Shown: in pieces, positions 11,995 to 13,816 of the stretch | Layout of the letters: each line of letters starts with the position of its first letter | Numbering within the stretch: the first letter of the stretch is position 1 | Origin: Spartobacteria bacterium | Lineage (GTDB): Bacteria > Verrucomicrobiota > Verrucomicrobiia > Chthoniobacterales > Chthoniobacteraceae | Length of the DNA stretch: 13,816 nucleotides | Direction: 5' to 3' | Assembly: GCA_025355595.1 (NCBI GenBank) | Contig: JANXZI010000118.1 | Coordinates: 1 to 13,816 of the forward strand | Notes under the pieces: model-generated | The model's database searches: none | Told to the model about the DNA's origin: nothing | What the model saw: only the letters and a program-made list of their open reading frames with translations | Program-made: the position numbers and the translations under genes

Positions 11995-13816
11995 ATGAGA
12001 ACATTCCAAGGTATCATTCGGGCGCGATTTTCCGGATCGTCCTCCGGTCTCGCGCATTGGATGGCGGTACTCTCGTTTTTCCTGCTGGGCAGCCCGACGC
12101 AGTCCATCGGTGCGGCCGATCCCGCGCCGACACCCTCGCTGAAAATACCGGCGGTGAGGAACAGCATCCTGATCCTCGTTACCAAAAATCCGAGCGACCC
12201 GTGGACGGTTTCCCAAGTCGAGGGGATGGTGCGCTTTTTTCAGGAACAGAAGCCGCCGATCGTGCCGCTCATCGAGTACCTGGACTGGCAATTCAACTCC
12301 GCCACGGAGCAGGAAGGCCGGATGGCCGACTATTTTGCCGCGAAGTATGCGGGCAAAAAAATCCGCGTCGTTATCGCACAGGGTTCGAGGGCGGTGCCAT
12401 TCCTCGTGAAGTTTCATGACCGGCTGTTCCCGGAATCTCAGGGCGTTTTTTGCGGAATCCGCAACCCGCCCAAAGTCCAGCCTCCGTGGCTCACTGGCAT
12501 TGCCGAAGCGGATGATGCACCCGCCAGCTTCCGGCTTGCGCACAAGCTCCAACCACACCTCCAGCGCCTCCTGGTTCTCGACGATGCGAGCGACTCCGGA
12601 CGCGCCCAACTGCAGAGTATCCAGGCGGCGGGTGCGGTCGAAGCGCCGGACATCCGGGTCGAAATCCTGAAGACGGAAAATATTCAGCAGCTTTTCGAGG
12701 CGGTCGAGTCACTCCCGAAGGATGCTACGGCCGCGGTGCTGCTGACCCGTGCGAAGCTCGGACGGCAGTTCATCGGCGAACTTCGCGAGCGGTGCACGGT
12801 CCCGATCTACGGGCTGCGCGCGCCGCTGGATCTCCCCGGAAGCCTCGGCGGCGCGCTGCTCGATGGCGCAGGGCACGGTGCGGCCGCCGCACGACTGGCA
12901 CTGCGACTTTTCCGCGGAGAGCGTGCCGCAGCGATCCCCGTGCGCACCGACCCCCCGCCAAGGCTGACGGTGCAGTATGATCAGATGATACGCTTCGGAC
13001 TTCCCTTCGGGGCCCTGCCGCCGGGAACCGCAGTGCTCGGCCGTCCGCCGGGCATTTTTGAGACGCATGGGCGCACGATGATCATCGGCAGCTCGCTCGT
13101 CTTCGTGCTGCTCGCCGCCGTCATTTCACTCACTTGGATGCTCCGCCAGAAGCGCGCCTCGGCCAAGGCACTCAGCCGTTCCCTCTCCACGCTGAATGCA
13201 ACATTCGACTCCATCTCCGACGGCGTGCTCGTGGTGGATCTGAATGGGAGCATCGCGAGCTTCAACGGGCGCTTCCTTGAAATGTGGGGCATCCCAGCCG
13301 AGCGGCACGCCAAGGTGCGCGACGAGGTGCTGCTGCGCTTTGTCACGCGGCAACTGAAGGATCCCAGCGCCTTCCTCGCCCGCGTGAAAATCCTCTACGC
13401 ACAGCCGGAGGCGTGCAGTTCCGACCTCGTCGAATTCAAGGACGACCGTGTCTTCGAGCGGGATTCGCGGCCGCATCGCGATGGTGCCGCGATCGTCGGC
13501 CGCGTGTGGTCGTTCCGCGACATCACCGCGCGCATCTCTGCCGAGCGGGACAAGCACCACCTCCTCGAACAACTCGCCCAGAGCCAGAAGATGGAAGCGG
13601 TCGGCACGCTCGCTGGCGGGATCGCGCACGACTTCAACAACATCCTCACCGGCGTCATCGGCTATTCGGAACTCGCCCGCGAACGGCTTCCCTCGAGCCA
13701 TCCGTCGCACGAAGATCTGGGCAGCGTGCTGGCCGCCGGGGATCGCGCGCGCGAGCTGGTGCGCCGCATCCTCACTTTCAGCCGCAAGCACAAGCCGGAA
13801 AAATCCGCCGTCTCGC
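11995..13816 (+). CDS. Sensor histidine kinase with periplasmic ABC-substrate-binding-like domain (incomplete at right edge)
   Basis: The frame starts at ATG 11995 and stays open to the window end, giving 607 complete codons. A signal sequence or first membrane segment lies at about 22-41 (HWMAVLSFFLLGSPTQSIGA). Residues about 55-335 look like a periplasmic binding domain of the ABC_sub_bind (PF04392) type: ILILVTKNPSDPWTVSQVEG, later RVVIAQGSRAVPFLVKFHD, and LQRLLVLDDASDSGRAQLQS. A transmembrane helix follows at about 361-382. A PAS-like domain covers about 396-512 (FDSISDGVLVVDLNGSIASF, ending WSFRDITAR). The HisKA dimerisation domain comes next, with GTLAGGIAHDFNNILTGVIG and phosphoacceptor H545. 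The HATPase domain, and perhaps a receiver domain, must lie beyond the edge. The HDFNNIL form of the H-box is common in hybrid kinases. The ligand is unknown. No Shine-Dalgarno sequence is evident. Confidence 0.93.
   Translation, partial: MRTFQGIIRARFSGSSSGLAHWMAVLSFFLLGSPTQSIGAADPAPTPSLKIPAVRNSILILVTKNPSDPWTVSQVEGMVRFFQEQKPPIVPLIEYLDWQFNSATEQEGRMADYFAAKYAGKKIRVVIAQGSRAVPFLVKFHDRLFPESQGVFCGIRNPPKVQPPWLTGIAEADDAPASFRLAHKLQPHLQRLLVLDDASDSGRAQLQSIQAAGAVEAPDIRVEILKTENIQQLFEAVESLPKDATAAVLLTRAKLGRQFIGELRERCTVPIYGLRAPLDLPGSLGGALLDGAGHGAAAARLALRLFRGERAAAIPVRTDPPPRLTVQYDQMIRFGLPFGALPPGTAVLGRPPGIFETHGRTMIIGSSLVFVLLAAVISLTWMLRQKRASAKALSRSLSTLNATFDSISDGVLVVDLNGSIASFNGRFLEMWGIPAERHAKVRDEVLLRFVTRQLKDPSAFLARVKILYAQPEACSSDLVEFKDDRVFERDSRPHRDGAAIVGRVWSFRDITARISAERDKHHLLEQLAQSQKMEAVGTLAGGIAHDFNNILTGVIGYSELARERLPSSHPSHEDLGSVLAAGDRARELVRRILTFSRKHKPEKSAVS

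Noticed and set aside
11905..12609. Minus-strand frame of 234 codons opposite the start of the sensor kinase
   Set aside because: It lies opposite the binding-domain coding sequence, crosses the likely promoter region and shows no family features.
1..13816. CRISPR arrays, tRNA or rRNA genes, and transposases
   Set aside because: I looked for regularly spaced direct repeats, tRNA-like cloverleaf sequences and transposase motifs and saw none.

Overview
The window is GC-rich, densely coding and bacterial. The best guess is a member of the Verrucomicrobiota. The grounds are the gene grouping (MoxR ATPase, DUF4159 protein, TPR-metallopeptidase, trace of a DUF58 gene), an FHA-Ser/Thr kinase with a DWG motif, a histidine kinase with an ABC-type substrate-binding sensor, and palindromic repeats of a kind I associate with that phylum. 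This is inference; no rRNA or marker gene is present.

Layout. (1) Bases 1-5692, minus strand, form one long array. In transcription order it holds a secreted TPR protein with an HEFTH zinc-peptidase site, a DUF4159 protein (ATGA overlap), a MoxR AAA ATPase, an unrecognised 170-residue gene of lower GC, a 35-codon frame that looks like the broken 5' end of a DUF58 gene, an unrecognised 82-residue gene, and a probable nucleotidyltransferase-like gene cut by the window edge. The first three resemble the MoxR/DUF58/DUF4159 clusters known from this part of the tree. The last four look like a scar where the usual DUF58 and downstream genes were lost or displaced. (2) Bases 5693-5993 are non-coding and mostly filled by a long fold-back repeat. 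(3) Bases 5994-10106, minus strand, read kinase, histidine phosphatase, esterase/beta-propeller fusion. The spacing (64 and 68 bases) allows one transcript but does not prove it. (4) Bases 10210-11241, plus strand, encode a secreted esterase-like hydrolase divergent from the kinase. (5) Bases 11289-11798, minus strand, encode a Pal/OmpA-type lipoprotein, convergent with the esterase across a hairpin. (6) From 11995 to the right edge, plus strand, lies a large sensor histidine kinase with a periplasmic substrate-binding-like domain, incomplete here.

Functional picture. The window is mostly envelope biology: exported hydrolases, a peptidoglycan-associated lipoprotein, a membrane-anchored Ser/Thr kinase, a transmembrane histidine kinase, and a MoxR chaperone-type cluster that probably matures or assembles exported or membrane complexes. 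No mobile-element transposase, CRISPR array, tRNA or rRNA was seen. Few genes have a clear Shine-Dalgarno sequence; the exception is the partial gene at the left edge. The most unusual features are the broken DUF58 locus with its inserted genes, the repeat that has become coding sequence in the DUF4159 leader, and the 146-base fold-back element.
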